A DNA stretch of 6,370 nt from Actinomycetes bacterium (lineage in GTDB: Bacteria > Actinomycetota > Thermoleophilia > BMS3ABIN01). The stretch lies in the NCBI GenBank assembly GCA_021787775.1, contig JAJYLK010000073.1, positions 1-6,370 of the forward strand. The letters are read 5' to 3'. The position numbers were made by a program, and so were the translations under genes. Numbering within the stretch: position 1 is the first letter of the stretch; each line of letters begins with the position of its first letter. The notes under the pieces were generated by a model. The model searched no databases and was not told where the DNA came from. It saw nothing but the letters and a program-made list of their open reading frames with translations. Shown here piece by piece: positions 6,340-6,370 of the stretch.

Positions 6340-6370
6340 GTGAAAATAGCCTTCGCTGGCACACCCCGGT
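6340..6370 (+). CDS. fmt: Fmt, methionyl-tRNA formyltransferase, N-terminus only
   Basis: Ten codons starting with GTG read M-K-I-A-F-A-G-T-P-R before the window ends. This matches the highly conserved start of methionyl-tRNA formyltransferase, (M)(K/R)I-x-F-A-G-T-P, the first β-strand and loop of its formyl-tetrahydrofolate-binding Rossmann-like domain. The enzyme formylates Met-tRNAfMet. The GTG is six bases after the def stop, and only a weak GAGCGG (6325-6330) lies upstream, so translation is probably coupled to def. The def-fmt order is the usual one in bacteria, which makes the call firm despite the short fragment. Confidence 0.88.
   Translation, partial: MKIAFAGTPR

Noticed and set aside
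1..6370. Mobile elements, CRISPR arrays, tRNA or rRNA genes, defence or biosynthetic systems
   Set aside because: No transposase, integrase, regular repeats with spacers or structural RNA signatures were seen; nearly all DNA is taken by core housekeeping genes.

Overview
This is an ordinary housekeeping stretch from a high-GC bacterial chromosome. It carries two histidine-biosynthesis genes (hisA, hisF), then metK, priA, def and the first codons of fmt, all on the + strand. The order metK-priA-def-fmt, the GC-rich third codon positions and a probable leaderless priA transcript suggest a member of the Actinomycetota or a nearby high-GC lineage. HisA resembles ordinary HisA rather than the bifunctional HisA/TrpF isomerase of classical actinomycetes, and the PriA helicase keeps its Walker A motif and all eight zinc cysteines, whereas classical actinomycete PriA is degenerate. 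A deep-branching actinobacterial lineage would fit, but this is inference without a database search.

Region 1 (1-1585) is the end of a his operon. The first 17 bases look like the last codons of hisH (…N-F-V-S-stop), whose TGA overlaps the hisA ATG. HisA isomerises ProFAR to PRFAR, and HisF with HisH converts PRFAR to imidazole glycerol phosphate and AICAR.

Region 2 (1586-2006) has no annotated-size gene. It holds an A-rich stretch that reads as an Ala/Lys-rich peptide interrupted by a stop, a 49-codon minus-strand ORF with a good ribosome binding site and a C-terminal membrane segment (1660-1809), and the AT-richer leader of metK with two Shine-Dalgarno-like boxes.

Region 3 (2007-3317) is metK, closed by a strong intrinsic terminator with a 9-bp stem and a GCAA loop. 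Region 4 (3343-6370) begins with a perfect TATAAT box seven bases before the priA ATG, then runs priA, def, fmt with gaps of 60 and 6 bases. Def and Fmt are the pair that remove and add the formyl group of initiator methionine, and MetK uses methionine to make SAM, so a methionine/initiation theme links this part. PriA is the replication-restart helicase.

I found no mobile element, CRISPR array, tRNA/rRNA or novel multi-gene system. The points worth a second look are the small membrane ORF, the DEEN in place of DEEH in PriA, the leaderless priA promoter and the Ala/Lys-rich remnant after hisF.
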